A DNA stretch of 64,000 nucleotides, from positions 5,416,883 to 5,480,882 of the forward strand of contig ML660211.1 of NCBI GenBank assembly GCA_007570785.1. The letters run 5' to 3'. A program made the position numbers and the translations under genes. This DNA comes from Antilocapra americana (lineage: Eukaryota; Chordata; Mammalia; Artiodactyla; Antilocapridae). Positions 34,557 through 46,432 of the stretch are shown piece by piece; the stretch's first letter is position 1, and each line of letters starts with the position of its first letter. The notes beneath the pieces were generated by a model. It saw only the letters and a list, made by a program, of their open reading frames with translations, was not told the DNA's origin and searched no databases.

Positions 34557-35704
34557 CAACAAATTTTGCTTTGTTTAAATGTAGTCTAAACATCACCTCC
34601 TCCACCCACCCAACAGAAAATCCCTCCTGTATTGTCTATACTTTATATTGCATTTTTTATTTTTGTCTAGTGAGAAACTGCATTGTTTATGAATAATTTT
34701 ATATTTTTCTTTGGCAAATTTCTATAGATTGTGAGGTTTTACAGTAACATTTTCTTGAGATCTTGCTCATTTCATTCATTGTAGTCAAGAGACCTACAAA
34801 CATAACATACATTTCCCTTAGTAATTTCAATTTAACCATTTTTCCCAGATGGGTGAGTGTCTACATGGTAATCGGAGGTCTCAAAAGAGTTTGTAGAATA
34901 ATATCAACCAAATCAGACTCAACTTATCTCTCTATCCTAAATCTGTGTAGCCTTTAAGTCTGGAGTTTGGGGATGGGGATTGGTTTATTTGTTTGCAGCG
35001 CCTTTTTGGTGTGTATTTTTATACTTCTGTGGGCATTGTTCAACTCTTGAAACTTTTGTAGTTATAAAATGAACATTATGGTAAAAATTGCTCTTTCTCA
35101 GTGTAGTATTGTCTGTCCATACTGTAATCTTCTTTCACTAAAAAAAATGAAAATTCCAGAATCTCTTATTCTACACGTTTTATGTTTTGTTTAACCCTTT
35201 TCTGTATGTTATATGACATTTTCCTAAATGGAACCATGACTGATAGTGGACAGAGCTAGACAATATTTAATGGTCTCCTCTGTGATCTAACCAAAGAGGG
35301 ACAAAGGGGGACAATGAAAACACACAAAAAATGTCTATATTTGCTTGAAGACTTCCTTTGCACACACACAGAAGAATCTGTAAATCTACTCTTCTTGAGG
35401 AATATATGCAGGAAGCTGAAGAAGTCTCTTTTGCACTGAGTCCCTTTCAATCAGTGGACCCCCAAGGAGCAGATTCATTTTGGAATGTAGAAAACATTCA
35501 TTCAGATATAAGCTCTAATTAAAACCCTGCTTTGTTGAAATCTATTTCAGATTCCACATTTCCCCCACATCTAAATTACTTGCCATCTTATTTGCTCAAT
35601 GAGAAGCTGACTTTCTATGTTTACTAACACTTCTATCCTGGTTAAGAAAAAAAAAAGTAAATTAGTTTTTTGTTTCACATAGTGATTTGAGATTTCCATC
35701 AACA
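34557..35704. other. No recognised feature
   Basis: About 1.1 kb of A+T-rich DNA between two oppositely oriented BovB copies. Small ORFs here have no known domain. Confidence 0.45.
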
Positions 35705-36281
35705 TCAGTTCAGTTCAATTCAGTCACTCAGTCATGTCCAACTCTTTTCAACTTCATGGACTGGAGCAAGCCAGGTTTCCCTGTCCATCACCAATTCCAG
35801 AGGTTAATGAAACTCATGTCCATTGAGCTGGTGATGCCATCCAACCATTTTATCCTCTGTCATCCCCTTCTCCTCCTACCTTCAATCTTTCCCAGCATCA
35901 GGGTCTTTTCCAGTGAGTCAGTTCTTCACATCAGTTGGCCAAAGTATTGGAGCTTCATCTTTAGCATCAGTCCTTCCAATGAACACTCAGGACTGATTTC
36001 CTTTAGGATGGACTGGTTGGATCTCCTTGCAGTCCAAGGGACTCTCAAGAGTATTCTCTTACCCCACACTTCAAAAGCATCAATTCTTCTGTGCCCAGCT
36101 TTCTTTATAGTCCAACTGTCATATCCATACATGACTACTGAAAACACCATAGCTTTGACTAGATGGACCTTTGTTTGCAAATTAATGTCTCTGCTTTTTA
36201 GCATGCTGTCTAGGTTGGCCATAGCTTTTCTTCCAAGGAGCAAGTGTATTTTAATTTCATGACTGCGGTCACCATCTGCAT
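35705..36281 (-). mobile_element. BovB 3' end (antisense), about 0.58 kb
   Basis: It begins CAGTTCAGTTCAATTCAGTC (complement of the BovB tail) and proceeds antisense. A minus-strand frame at 35926-36303 still reads SHEIKIHLLLGRKAM, VMYGYDSWTIKKAGHRRIDA and [20 protein letters not shown]. The large plus-strand ORF over it is only a shadow. Confidence 0.93.
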
Positions 36282-36746
36282 CATCATTCATGTGCAAAAG
36301 CAAATTTTTTTTTGCTATTTCTAGTTGATATGGAAAGAAAAAGTGTAAGCTAATAATGGTGTAAACATAGAATTATCTTCACCAAGTCCCCATCTCAGTT
36401 ACACTGAAGTGTCCTTGTTCACCTTCAGGTTTCTTATAAGGAAGCTGTCCTCCCTCCATCTTCTACCATGAGAGGTACCAGCTTCTTGATGAAGCCATAG
36501 GGCATCCCATTTGGTAACCAATGAATTTGCCACATGACCATTCTAAATCTTGAAAATACTTTTGGTATCTTAGTTTGGAGATAATTCATTTATTGCCAGA
36601 AAATTTCACCCAAGATGGAGACAAAAAAGTCTACATGTATCCTTTCAGATTGTAAATCAACTATGCTCCAATAAAATTTAAAAGTTCATTCCTAGCTAAC
36701 ACTTTGAGCTGGCATGTTTTATTGACTGAGGGGATCCTGAGGAGTC
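36282..36746. other. No recognised feature, apart from a short L1-like 3' tail
   Basis: Unassigned sequence. AATCAACTATGCTCCAATAA at about 36656-36675 resembles an L1 3' terminus, but it is too short to call. Confidence 0.4.
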
Positions 36747-36959
36747 AGGGTTTCCTAGATGGCTCTGGTGGTAAAGAATGTGCTTGCCAATGCAGGAGAC
36801 ATGGGTTCAACCGCTGGATCAGGAAGATCTCTGAAAGTAGGAAATGGCAACCCACTCCAATATTCTTGCCTGGAAAATTCCATGGGCAGAGGAGCCTGGT
36901 GGGCTACAGTCCATGGGACAGCAGAGAGTCAGACATGGCTTAGCAACTGAACACACACA
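36747..36959 (+). mobile_element. Bov-tA SINE (sense)
   Basis: Complete sense order from AGGGTTTCCTAGATGGCTC to TTAGCAACTGAACACACACA. The B box is mutated to GGTTCAACCG. Confidence 0.92.
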
Positions 36960-37556
36960 ATACATCTGATAACTCAGATTGTGGTTTTCATATGGGGGCC
37001 TTTTCTCACTTACTGGACCTGGTGCTTCTTAAGCCTCAAAGTGAGGAAATAAGAGAGGGCCCTCTCAGAGAAAAAGCCCTTGTCTGTGAATTGAAATGCT
37101 CTAACCCTCTTTTCTTACACTCAATTCTTTTGAGCATCCCCTCTTTTACTCTAGTCCTCCAGAAACAGATGTCCTCATTTAAATTCTTTTCTGCAAGCTG
37201 GAGCTTAAGAAATTCAGAACCTGGATCAGCCCTCCCAAAGACAGCCACAATCTTTAGATACACAAAATATTATCTAGATATACTGAAGATGTGAAAGCAT
37301 TTCTCCTTAAAATTGTACATTTCCTTCCAGATAACTCACTCCCATAGACTGCTTAAAGAGTTTCTGGCAAAAGCAGCCAAAATTTAAGATCACCATTGAA
37401 CTTCTAGGCCACAGTGCCCCGTGGCTTTCTAGCCCATATTTGATGTACACAGTAATTATTCTGGAGCATTTCCCTCTATTCAGAATCTTGGAACAGACAA
37501 CCTGATGGCTTTTAAAAGCTTTTATAAAGTACTGACTCTGTAACGTGCTTTTGGTG
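36960..37556. other. No recognised feature
   Basis: Higher-complexity sequence with overlapping ORFs on both strands (about 100 codons plus, 75 codons minus, 36992-37294), neither with a known domain. Confidence 0.35.
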
Positions 37557-37840
37557 GTGTTGTTCAGTTGCTAAATAGTGTCTGACTCTTTGTGACCCCA
37601 TAAACTGCAGCACACCAGGCATCCGTGTCCTTTACTAGCTTCTTGCACCTGCTCAAACTCATGTCCAATGAGTCAGTGATGATATCTATCTCATGCTTCC
37701 CCCTTCTCTTTTTGTCTTCAGTCTTTTCCAGCATCAGGGTCTTTTCCAATGAGTCAGCTCCTCACCTCAGGTGTCCAAAGTAGTGGGCTTCAACTTCAGC
37801 ATTGGTCCTTCCAATGAATATTCAGGGTTGATTCTCTTAC
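37557..37840 (-). mobile_element. BovB 3' end fragment (antisense)
   Basis: GTTGTTCAGTTGCTAAATAG through CAGCATCAGGGTCTTTTCC to CCAATGAATATTCAGGG is the antisense of the BovB 3' end. A minus-strand remnant (37564-37749) reads MEKTLMLEKTEDKKRRGK. Confidence 0.88.
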
Positions 37841-38210
37841 TTTCTTGAAATAAAAATAAGCCTTCCCTCCTGTACATAAATGAAATATACTGAAGCTGTC
37901 AGTTACTTTGAAATTTTTTAAAATGACTTGAACTGTTTTATGTTTCAAATGAGATAAAGACATTTGCAACATCGTTTTCCAAAGTGTGATTTTACAAACA
38001 AATTACCAGTGTGGGCTTTAGGAAAGTTTATGTGAGTTCAATTTAAATAAGAGAACCAGAGAGATAAAGACCACTGAGTCACACAATGAAATTTATAATT
38101 TAATTAAAAAGCACAAGATTTCTTTATAAATGGTTTTCTTCCTTTTAAATGTAACAATTCAAAAACATATATTCAAGGTTTGCACAATAAAGTGAGATTA
38201 GTGGATGAGT
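37841..38210. other. No recognised feature
   Basis: A+T-rich and unassigned. Confidence 0.45.
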
Positions 38211-38222
38211 AGAGCTCGTTAA

Positions 38223-38414
38223 GGGGCTTGCCAGGTGGCATAGAATACACCTGTCAATGTGGTTTGATTCCTGGGTGGGGAAGATTCCCTGGAGTAGGAA
38301 ATGGAAACCCAATACAAAATTCTTGCCTGGAAACTTCCATGGACAGAGGACCCTGGTGGGCTACAGCCCAGGGAGATGCAGAGTCTGACATGACTGAGCA
38401 TCACACATATATTC
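38223..38414 (+). mobile_element. Bov-tA SINE (sense) with TSD, small head deletion
   Basis: Sense Bov-tA in which part of the head before the B box is missing (AATGTGGTTTGATTCCTGG). AGAGCTCGTTAA at 38211-38222 and AGAGCTCATTAA at 38415-38426 form a 12 bp TSD with one mismatch. Confidence 0.9.
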
Positions 38415-38426
38415 AGAGCTCATTAA

Positions 38427-38850
38427 ATAGATCTGGAAATGTGAGAATGTGTTATCTGTTTTTACTTTAATTAATATTATTCCTGTCAACAATATGGAAA
38501 CTTAATTAACAGTGAATTTAATGTTGAGATTACATAAAAGATATGTGTACTTTAATCTTGGGCTTATAAGTTTAGCAATGTAGCAGGATGCTATTGTCCA
38601 TTTTGATTTAAGTTACAAGGAAATTTTGTCCTTCGTTTGGTCCTCTGAAATTTGGATATAATAGATTTCTCTTACTGGATTTTGTTCTTTAGAAAAATGC
38701 TTATGGAATTTCAGAGAAAGTAGCCAGTTGCAAGCCATACACATGATAATATAAGTGTCTCATCTTTAGCCTGTAGTCTGAAAGTTCCAATGTCTAATTT
38801 ATGTGACTGTGTGTTTATTGTCTTGCAAGTGTATATAAATATATGAATAT
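38427..38850. other. No recognised feature
   Basis: A+T-rich and unassigned. Confidence 0.45.
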
Positions 38851-38860
38851 GTCATATATA

Positions 38861-39085
38861 GGGCTTTCCAGGTTTCATTAGTGGTAAAGAATCCACCTGC
38901 CAATGCAGGAGACTTAAGAGATGCAGAGTCTACCCCTGAGTCAGGAAGATCCCCTGGAGAAGGAAATGGCAACTCACTCCAGTATTTTTGCCTGGAGAGC
39001 CCCATGGACAGCGGAGCCTGGTGGGTTGCAGTCTATAGGGCTGCAAACAGTAGGACATTTCTAAAGCAACTTAGCACGCACACAT
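38861..39085 (+). mobile_element. Bov-tA SINE (sense) with TSD
   Basis: GGGCTTTCCAGGTTTCATTA to AGCAACTTAGCACGCACACA. GTCATATATA at 38851-38860 and GTGATATATA at 39086-39095 form a 10 bp TSD with one mismatch. Confidence 0.9.
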
Positions 39086-39309
39086 GTGATATATATGCAA
39101 ATATAATAAATGCATAGATGTATGTAACTCTAAATATTCTTTAAGACCATGAAGACAAATCTCCTTGATTTCACCAGACAGCAAGTCTATCAAGTAGACC
39201 AGGAAGCCTATATCACCTGTCATCGTGGACACTCCATTGATCCTGTGTGTTCCTTTTTCTCTGTCAGCTGCCCTTGTCAGCTGTTGTAAGCTGCTCTCCA
39301 AAATTTGAA

Positions 39310-39475
39310 TATATATATTGCATTCTTATTTGTTCACTTAAGTATTGCCTATTTTCCTTGAATTGAATGTAAGATTCATGGTGGCAGGTATTTTGTCTGC
39401 TTTGGTCACTGCTATTTCCCCAGCACCAAAAAGGGTAAATAGAATATAATAAATACTTGCTGAATTCGTTTTTTT
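39310..39475 (+). mobile_element. L2 LINE 3' end
   Basis: Clear L2 order: TTGAATGTAAGATTCATGG, GGTATTTTGTCTGCTTTGG, TATTTCCCCAGCACCAAA, ATAATAAATACTTGCTGAA. Confidence 0.85.
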
Positions 39476-40384
39476 AACTATTTGATTCTTGTTCACATCT
39501 ATTACAAATGGTATTGGTATTTTATTTATTAGATGAAGATACAACTGCCTCTCTGATAAACTAAGAAGGCAAAAGGAGATAAATTCCAAGTTTCTAAATT
39601 GACAAAATAAGAAACTTGTCAGGTTTAAGATATAGAATATACATAGCTTATGAAGCAGATCTGTCAAGAATGCAGAACTAAAAGATACAATTGCTTTAAA
39701 GAAAGGATAAAATTATTTGTGCTTAAAAAACGCAAAGCAAAGTATATGTGGTAGAGTTGACTGCTCTCAGTGCAAAGGCAAAGTAGCAATATGAGTATGG
39801 TTGCTTGGCAACGAAGCTGAGGCATCCATATAAGTGAAGAAAGTTCAAGGCACTTGCACAGAGGGCAGAATTGCACTTCATTCTGAGTCAGTTCTAATTA
39901 AACAAAGTAGCACAATATAAAAATGTCATATACTTCCCCTGTTCCTGAAGACAGTACATGTACATTATGACAGTTTGTACAAAAGGTGAGAATACAGATG
40001 TTGTTTTTTTAAGTTTCACTGTGTGACATCATTAGGAGAATTCATGAAGCAATAAGCAAATATGCATTTTCTTAAACTTGAAATGATGATTACGATTGTT
40101 GAAAGATGTCAAATAGCAATAAAAAAAAAGGTTTCTCCAGAAACTATATCCCATTCATTTAAAATCAAATGCTCCCTCAGTGGACTGATAAAGCAAAAGG
40201 TGATACGCCTTGCTTCAACTTCAAAGGACAACCAAGCGTGAGTGTTAAGGCTCCAACCCAAGAGATATGTTTTTCATAAAGAGATAAATCAACCAGTGAG
40301 TAGAATGAAAGAAAATCTAATGTGTTCACTGTAACATATATATCTGCTAAAGAAGTCAATTTCTCTTTTAAAAATTTGTACTAA
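39476..40384. other. No recognised feature
   Basis: About 0.9 kb without a supported gene. Short antisense ORFs (70-109 codons) lack domains. Confidence 0.4.
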
Positions 40385-40595
40385 AGTAGAGTTGCTTTAT
40401 AATGGTCCATTATTTCCTCCTATACAGCAAAGTGAATCAGCTGTATGTATACATATATACCCTCTTTTTTTTTTAATTTCCATCTATATGATATGTTTTT
40501 CTCTTTCTGTATGATAGCCTCTAGGTGCATCCATGTCTCTGCAAATGGCACAATTTCATTCCTTTTTATGGCTTTTAAAAGTCACTTCCCTAAAA
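40385..40595 (-). mobile_element. Old L1 3' fragment (antisense)
   Basis: GTTGCTTTATAATGGTCCAT, ACAGCAAAGTGAATCAGCTG, and CATCCATGTCTCTGCAAATG are antisense L1 landmarks in the correct order. Confidence 0.75.
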
Positions 40596-40609
40596 ACGTA
40601 ATAGTAGAC

Positions 40610-41548
40610 GGCACTGTGGCAGAACAGAATATAGAAAAAAGAATGAAAAACAAAATGAAGACAGTCTAAGAGAACTCTGGGACAACATTATAAACACTAG
40701 CATTTGCATTATGCGTATATGAAGTGTGTTAATCACTCAGTCATGTCTGACTCTTTGTGACCTCGTGGACTGACTGCAGCCCACCAGGCTCCTCTGTCTA
40801 TGGAATTCTCCAGGCAAAAATACTGGAGTGGGTACCCATTCCTTTCTCCAGGGGATCTTCCCCACCCAGGGATCAAATCTGGGTCTCCTGCATTACAGGT
40901 AGATTCTTTACAATCTGAGCCACCAGAGAAGTGTCAGAAGGAGAAGAGACAGAGAAAGGGCCAGAGAAAATATTTGAAGAGATAATGGCTGAAAACTTCC
41001 CTAACATGGAAAGGAAATGGTCAACCAAGCCCAGGAAGTAAGAGAGTCCTAGACAGAATAAACCCAAAGAGGAACACACTGAGACACATAGAAATCAAAG
41101 TGGCAAAAATCAAAGACGATAAAATATTAAAAAGAAGAAGAGAAAAAATGACAAATAACATACAAGGAAACTATCATAAGGTTATCAGCTGATTTCCCAA
41201 TAGAAACTTGACAAGCCAGAAGGGAATGGCATAATATATTTAAAGTGATGAAAGGGAAGAACCTACAACCAAGAATGTTCTACCTAGCAAGACTCTTGTT
41301 CAGATCTAATGAAGCAATCAAGGCTCTTCAGATAAGCAAAAGTTAAGAGAATTTAGCACCACCAAACCAACTTTACAACAAATGCTAAAGGAACTTCCCT
41401 ATGTAGGAAACATAAGAGAAGGTACACAAAATAATCCCAAAATAATGAAGAAAATGCAAATAGTATCATACATACAGATAATTACCTTGAATGTAAATGG
41501 ATCAAATGCACCACCAAAAGGCATAGACTGGCTGGGCAGATGGAAATT
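40610..41548 (+). mobile_element. Old L1 ORF1/ORF2-start fragment, interrupted by a SINE
   Basis: It carries the C-terminal half of ORF1 and the start of ORF2 in sense, without a long frame. Visible blocks are a LRELWDNI-like segment near 40668, EEIMAENFPNM-like near 40978, RREWHNIFKV-like near 41220, FSTTKPTLQQMLKELP near 41355-41400, and ITLNVNGSNAPPK at about 41480-41517, the N terminus of the ORF2 endonuclease. A Bov-tA at 40728-40927 splits it. Confidence 0.8.
40728..40927 (-). mobile_element. Bov-tA SINE (antisense) inside old L1
   Basis: Antisense Bov-tA from TCACTCAGTCATGTCTGACT to GAGCCACCAGA. GAAGTGT at 40721-40727 and 40928-40934 is a short TSD. Confidence 0.88.
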
Positions 41549-42477
41549 TGCATGTATGCACTTCCATGTACCACATCACTCTATTTAACCCCTCAAATTG
41601 TATGCAATTATTTTATATGATTAGATGAATCATGTTTCCATTATGGTTTGCAGTTGTAATTATCTCTTGTTTTTTATCTGGCTATTGATAGTGATAACTG
41701 ATAAACAACTTTTACTATTGTGATTATGTAGCTATTATTTGCTTAATACCATTGTATCATGATTAGTCAACAGAAAATAATAGAATTCTATATCACTAAA
41801 ACCGCCATTTAATAGAAAAATCTATAATCACTTATTAAATCCAGATGCATATGAGAATTTTCTTGGAATTTTTTGAAAAATACAAATGTGCAGATATGGC
41901 TTTTTTTTCTCTCTAAAGCTTTATATGTATTTCTAATGAACAACCATGTTTAAAAACAACCGGACTATATGATGATCTACTTTTATTCAGTTTGTTTCAA
42001 TTTTTCTATTTCCTATTTAGTGCTCCCATTTCATTTAGTTTATGTTTTTCAGTTTCTCAATCTCTTTTTTTGTTGTTCTTTCTGAAGTCTTTATCAAGAA
42101 TAGCAGAAAGCTTTAGTGTGTGTATATGTGTGTGTGTGTGTGTATGTATATTTATATATATGTGCAAAGAGTATATATAATATAGCATGTATGTATATTA
42201 TGAAGCTTATGACCTTTTTCCTAGCTAAAAACTGTATGACATTTTGATTCCATTTGTTTGACTTAATGTGAATAGAATGCTAGATTTCTAATTTATAATC
42301 ACTCAAAACTCTAATGTAGTTGTATGTATTTCACATCAAGTATTGCTGCTAAAAGTCTAGAAAGTTTATTATCTTGATATTTTTAAAAAAGTTGAATGAG
42401 ATTTGAAGCTTTTAATCCAATTCTGAGAATATAAAGAAATACTATGATTAAAAACAACAAATAAGAAATTAACATGT
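41549..42477. other. No recognised feature except a TG/TA microsatellite
   Basis: A+T-rich. Contains a (TG)n/(TA)n tract at 42116-42153. No gene supported. Confidence 0.45.
42116..42153. repeat. (TG)n microsatellite with TA interruptions
   Basis: GTGTGTGTATATGTGTGTG-type repeat, likely length-variable. Confidence 0.9.
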
Positions 42478-42752
42478 GATGCTTTCAAATTACGGTGTTG
42501 GAGAAGACTCTTGAGAGCCCCTTGGACTTCAAGGAGATCAAACCAGTCAATCCTAAAGGAAATCAATCCTGAATATTCATTGGAAAAAAGAGAAGAGGGC
42601 AGCAGAGGAGGAGATGTTTAGATAGCATCACAGCTCAGTGGACGTGAATTTGAACAAGCTCCAGGAGATAGTAGAGGTCAGGAGAGCCTGGAGTGCTGCA
42701 GTCCATGGGGTCGCAGACTCGGACATGACTTACTTACTGAACAACAACAACC
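42478..42752 (+). mobile_element. BovB 3' end with internal deletion
   Basis: Starts GATGCTTTCAAATTACGG and ends GACTTACTTACTGAACAACA. Between CCTGAATATTCATTGG and AGAGAAGAGGGCAGCAGAG about 100 bp of the family sequence is missing (the block normally containing CCAATACTTTGGCCACC). Confidence 0.9.
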
Positions 42753-42889
42753 ACACAGTATTATTAACTGAAGTAGATTTTGTGTGAATTTCAAAAAATT
42801 CTATGCTAGTGTTCATTATTTGTTTTCATACCTTATTCAAGATTCCACATTGTATTTAGTTGCATGGATTAGCTTCAGCTGCATGCAAC

Positions 42890-43560
42890 AAATTCTGATC
42901 AATTTTCTTTCATTTTTATTCTGTTACAAATATTTTCTAATTTTCTCTTTCATGACTTCTTAGATACACCCATCATTTAAAAGTGGACTTTTAATTTCCA
43001 AATACATGAGGTTTTAAAAAATATCTTTATATGAATTTCTCATTTAAATGCTTTCTTCTTGACAATCATTATATGTTTTTTCAGTCTTCTAACACTACAA
43101 AGGTTTTCAATGGCTAAGTCAAAGGTCTCTCTTGGAAATTGTCACATTGCACTTGAAAATATGTGGGTTATTTTCAAATATCTTTGATATTTAATTCTCA
43201 CATAATTCCACAGTGGTAAGAGAATAGACTTTGTATGATTTCAATGCTTTCAGACAATGACATTTTGGCACCTTGTTTTATGTCCCTGAATACGTCCCAG
43301 TGTCATCTAGCTTATAATTTATGGGAATTTGAATTGAATTTGTATCCTACTGTTGTGTGAAAATTGTATAAATCTTAATTATGTTGAATTGGTTCATGGT
43401 GCTTTCCCAGTTTGCTCCATCCTATTACTTTTCCGTATATTCATTCTATTAATTTTTGAAAGTTTGATATTGAAACTCCAACTAAAAATCTTTATCTACT
43501 TAAAAACAATTTTAATATATAGTGGGGCTACATGTGACTTTGTTCTGTATTTTCCAAGTC
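42890..43560 (-). mobile_element. Old L1 ORF2 fragment (antisense)
   Basis: TTTTAATTTCCAAATACATG, AGAATAGACTTTGTATGATT, TTTATGTCCCTGAATACGTCC and GATATTGAAACTCCAACTA follow the antisense order of an ancient L1 ORF2 region. Very diverged. Confidence 0.7.
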
Positions 43561-44262
43561 TCCTGTAAATGAGTTATCATACTTTGATTATTTAAAAATT
43601 AAGAAGGAAAAGAGGGAAAAAAATCACTTCCCTAGTTCATTTTATTTTTCTAGTTATGTAAATCATGGCACAGTGATTTCAAATAATTTACCAGTTTAGA
43701 AGAATCTCAGAGTTGGGTCAGAACTTTTACTAGCTGTTAAAATATAGGATTGTTTTGGACATATATCAATGCAAGTGATTATGGGATTTAGGCTAAGAGA
43801 ACAGGAACAAAATCTTGGATATGAAGTGATGTAAAGAACACAAATAAATGGCCAAGATAAATGTGTACAAAAGGATATGCTGAAAAATATGGTTGAAAAT
43901 TCCAATATAATACAAATTAGAGAACAAAGAAGGGCTGTCATGAGTAATGTAGTCTACAGAGTTAGGATGTGATATCACAGATTGAAAGAATTTATTGGGA
44001 ATATTTGAACAAGGATATTAAACAGTAAAATCTGTACTTCAAAAAGATAAGCTTGTCAGATGGACAAATACTAACCTTGAAATCAGAGTATGTAAAGGTA
44101 AAGAGATCAGTTAGGGAAGCATAGTAAGGCTCCATAAGAATAATGAAGTCCCGGGAGAGAAAGCGGGAAATAGGGATAAAGAGAATTTATCTCCATGGGA
44201 CTTAGTACCAGTTCCCACTTGTTTCCTCACCCTGGGGTGACTTTACATGACTAGGTCCTTTT
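43561..44262. other. No recognised feature
   Basis: Unassigned. The part at 44080-44230 is richer in G+C and could be an old LTR or MITE, but I cannot name one. Confidence 0.35.
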
Positions 44263-44275
44263 GGACATGCAGTTT

Positions 44276-45250
44276 GTTTTTTTTGTTGTTGTTTGTTTGT
44301 TTTAAATTTTCTTTACTTAATTGTGTTGGTTTTGCCATACAATGACATGAAACCGCCATGGGTTTACATATGCTCCCCCTCCAGAACCCCCCTCCCTCCT
44401 CGCTCCCAATTCCCTCCCCCTGGGACATCTCGGTGCACCAGGCCTGAGCATCAACCCTGGGCTGGCGATTGATTTCACATATGATAATTTACATGTTTCA
44501 ATGCCATTCTCCCATATCATCCCACCCTTGCCCTCTTCCACAGAGTCTACGAGTCTGTTCTATACATCTGCGTTCCTTTCACTGTCTCGCATGCAGGGTT
44601 CTCCTTACCATCTTTCTAAATTCCATATATATGCGACCCAATCAAAAAGTGGGCCAAAGAACTTAACAGACATTTCTCCAAAGAAGATATAAAAATGGCT
44701 AACAAACACATGAAAAGATGCTCAACATCACTCATTATCAGAGAAATGCAAATCAAAACCACAATGAGGTATCACTTTACATCAGTCAGAATGGCTGCCA
44801 TCCAAAAATCTACAAGCAATAAATGCTGGAGAGGATGTGGAGAAAAGGGAACCCTCTTACACTGTTGGTGGGAATGCAAACTAGTACAGCCACTATGGAA
44901 AACAGTGTGGAGATTCCTTAAAAAACTGCAAATAGAACTGCCATATGGCCCAACAATCCCACTGCTGGGCATACACACCGAGGAAACCAGAATTGAAAGA
45001 GACACGTGTACCCCAATGTTCACCGCCTCATTGTTTACAATAGCCAGGACATTGAAGCAACCTAGATGCCCATCAACTGACGAATGGATAGGAAAGCTGT
45101 GGTACATATACACAATGGAATATTACTCAGCATTTAAAAAAAAATTCATTTGAATCAGTTCTACTGAGGTGGACGAAACGGGAGCCTATTATCCAGAGTG
45201 AAGTAAGCCAGAAGGAAAAACAACAATACAGTATACTAACGCATATATAT
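44276..45250 (-). mobile_element. 5'-inverted L1 (twin-primed), about 975 bp
   Basis: The 13 bp direct repeat GGACATGCAGTTT at 44263-44275 and 45251-45263 brackets the insertion. The left part (44276 to about 44633) is the antisense L1 3' UTR, starting with the T-rich complement of the poly(A) tail and containing the C-rich complement of the G block. The right part (44636-45250) is sense ORF2 C-terminal sequence, with a 152-codon frame at 44695-45153 holding the CX3CX7HX4C motif ([18 protein letters not shown]). The two parts meet in L1 coordinates at GCATATATATGG, present at both inner ends. So one minus-strand L1 has its 5' segment inverted. Confidence 0.95.
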
Positions 45251-45263
45251 GGACATGCAGTTT

Positions 45264-45865
45264 TAGTTCAAATGACATCTTGAAAAGAACTTTTCTTACA
45301 AATCCCTTTTACAACTTTCATTTCATGGTCTTCTTTGATTAATTTAGTGCTTTTTCTTTTTTTCTTTAATAGTAATCCCCTTGCTTATTTGGATTTTATT
45401 TACTTACCAGCTTTCTTCCCTGAAATGCCTTGCTGGAATCTAAAGCAACAAGGAATCAGGGTAGTCTTCTCATTTGTTCACCCATGAGCCAGTGTATTGA
45501 AGAGTCTTCAGGGGTATTCTAGGAACTCAGTGAATGTATGCTGAGAAATAAATGAAAGGACAAATTGACAGCTCTCAGTAAACTATTATTATATAAATGA
45601 GGAAATCACTGGGATGACTAAGGTCTCTTTAGGTCATTGAGTTTAGATGATGACAGACTGGTTTCAATTCAACAAAAAAAGAATTATTACTGCAAGGTTG
45701 AAAGGGGGTATTTTTGAATGTTTGTTTTATTGATGTGGTTATTGCTATTTTTATATTAAATTGAAGTTGTAGGTTTTCAAATTAATTTTGTAAAAACCTT
45801 TGGAATGTACGGCATAATTACACCTGTGATTGCCTCTGATTCTCAAAATCACAATCTCTTTAAAC
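45264..45865. other. No recognised feature
   Basis: Unassigned A+T-rich sequence. Confidence 0.45.
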
Positions 45866-45869
45866 CTGT

Positions 45870-46010
45870 TTAAATGCTTAACTTGCTCTAAGACCCAGTG
45901 TTCTTACCCATAAAATGAGACTATTTTTAATTATTTAGTATCTCAGTTTTTATAGTACTAAATGAACAAATTTGTGCAAAGTGGTAACTGCAGTGATTAG
46001 AACACAGTTT
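45870..46010 (+). mobile_element. Possible MIR fragment (sense)
   Basis: AACTTGCTCTAAGACCCAGT, TTACCCATAAAATGAGACTA and ATGAACAAATTTGTGCAAAG loosely follow the sense MIR core. Confidence 0.5.
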
Positions 46011-46182
46011 TTCTGATTAAAAACTACCTATCGTTACAAAATGAAACAAAAAACCCACTGTGAGTCATTGTGCAGTGGTTGAAAGCCCAGACTCAGGAGT
46101 GGCACAATCAGGTTAAGAGTTTGCTCTGTCACCACTAACATTTTCTGGTTTTGCTTTTCATGTTCAGATTTCTTCTTAGGCA

Positions 46183-46330
46183 ACATAGCATGGACTCTGG
46201 AGACAGACTGACTGGTTCTGCCCCTTACCTACATGTATTTTGAAGGAGTTCAATTGCCCAATTTACTAATCTTTAAAACACATGTAATAACAGTGCTATT
46301 TAACAGGGTGGTTATGAAGAAAATGTCAAT
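46183..46330 (+). mobile_element. MIR fragment (sense)
   Basis: TAGCATGGACTCTGGAGACA, CTGACTGGTTCTGCCCCTTA, then AACAGGGTGGTTATGAAGA fit the sense MIR consensus order. Confidence 0.65.
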
Positions 46331-46432
46331 TCAATTTACTTAAGAGAATTTTCATAAAATAGACTATCTTTCATAAAAGATCAAACATCAATCTTTAGGA
46401 TGATTTTATCTTACTTAAGAAACATATTATAG

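Noticed and set aside
35687..36262. 191-codon plus-strand ORF
   Set aside because: Antisense shadow of a BovB whose real frame is on the minus strand (35926-36303).
36992..37294. 100-codon plus-strand ORF with antisense partner
   Set aside because: No domain, no Kozak or splice evidence, and open frames on both strands suggest chance.
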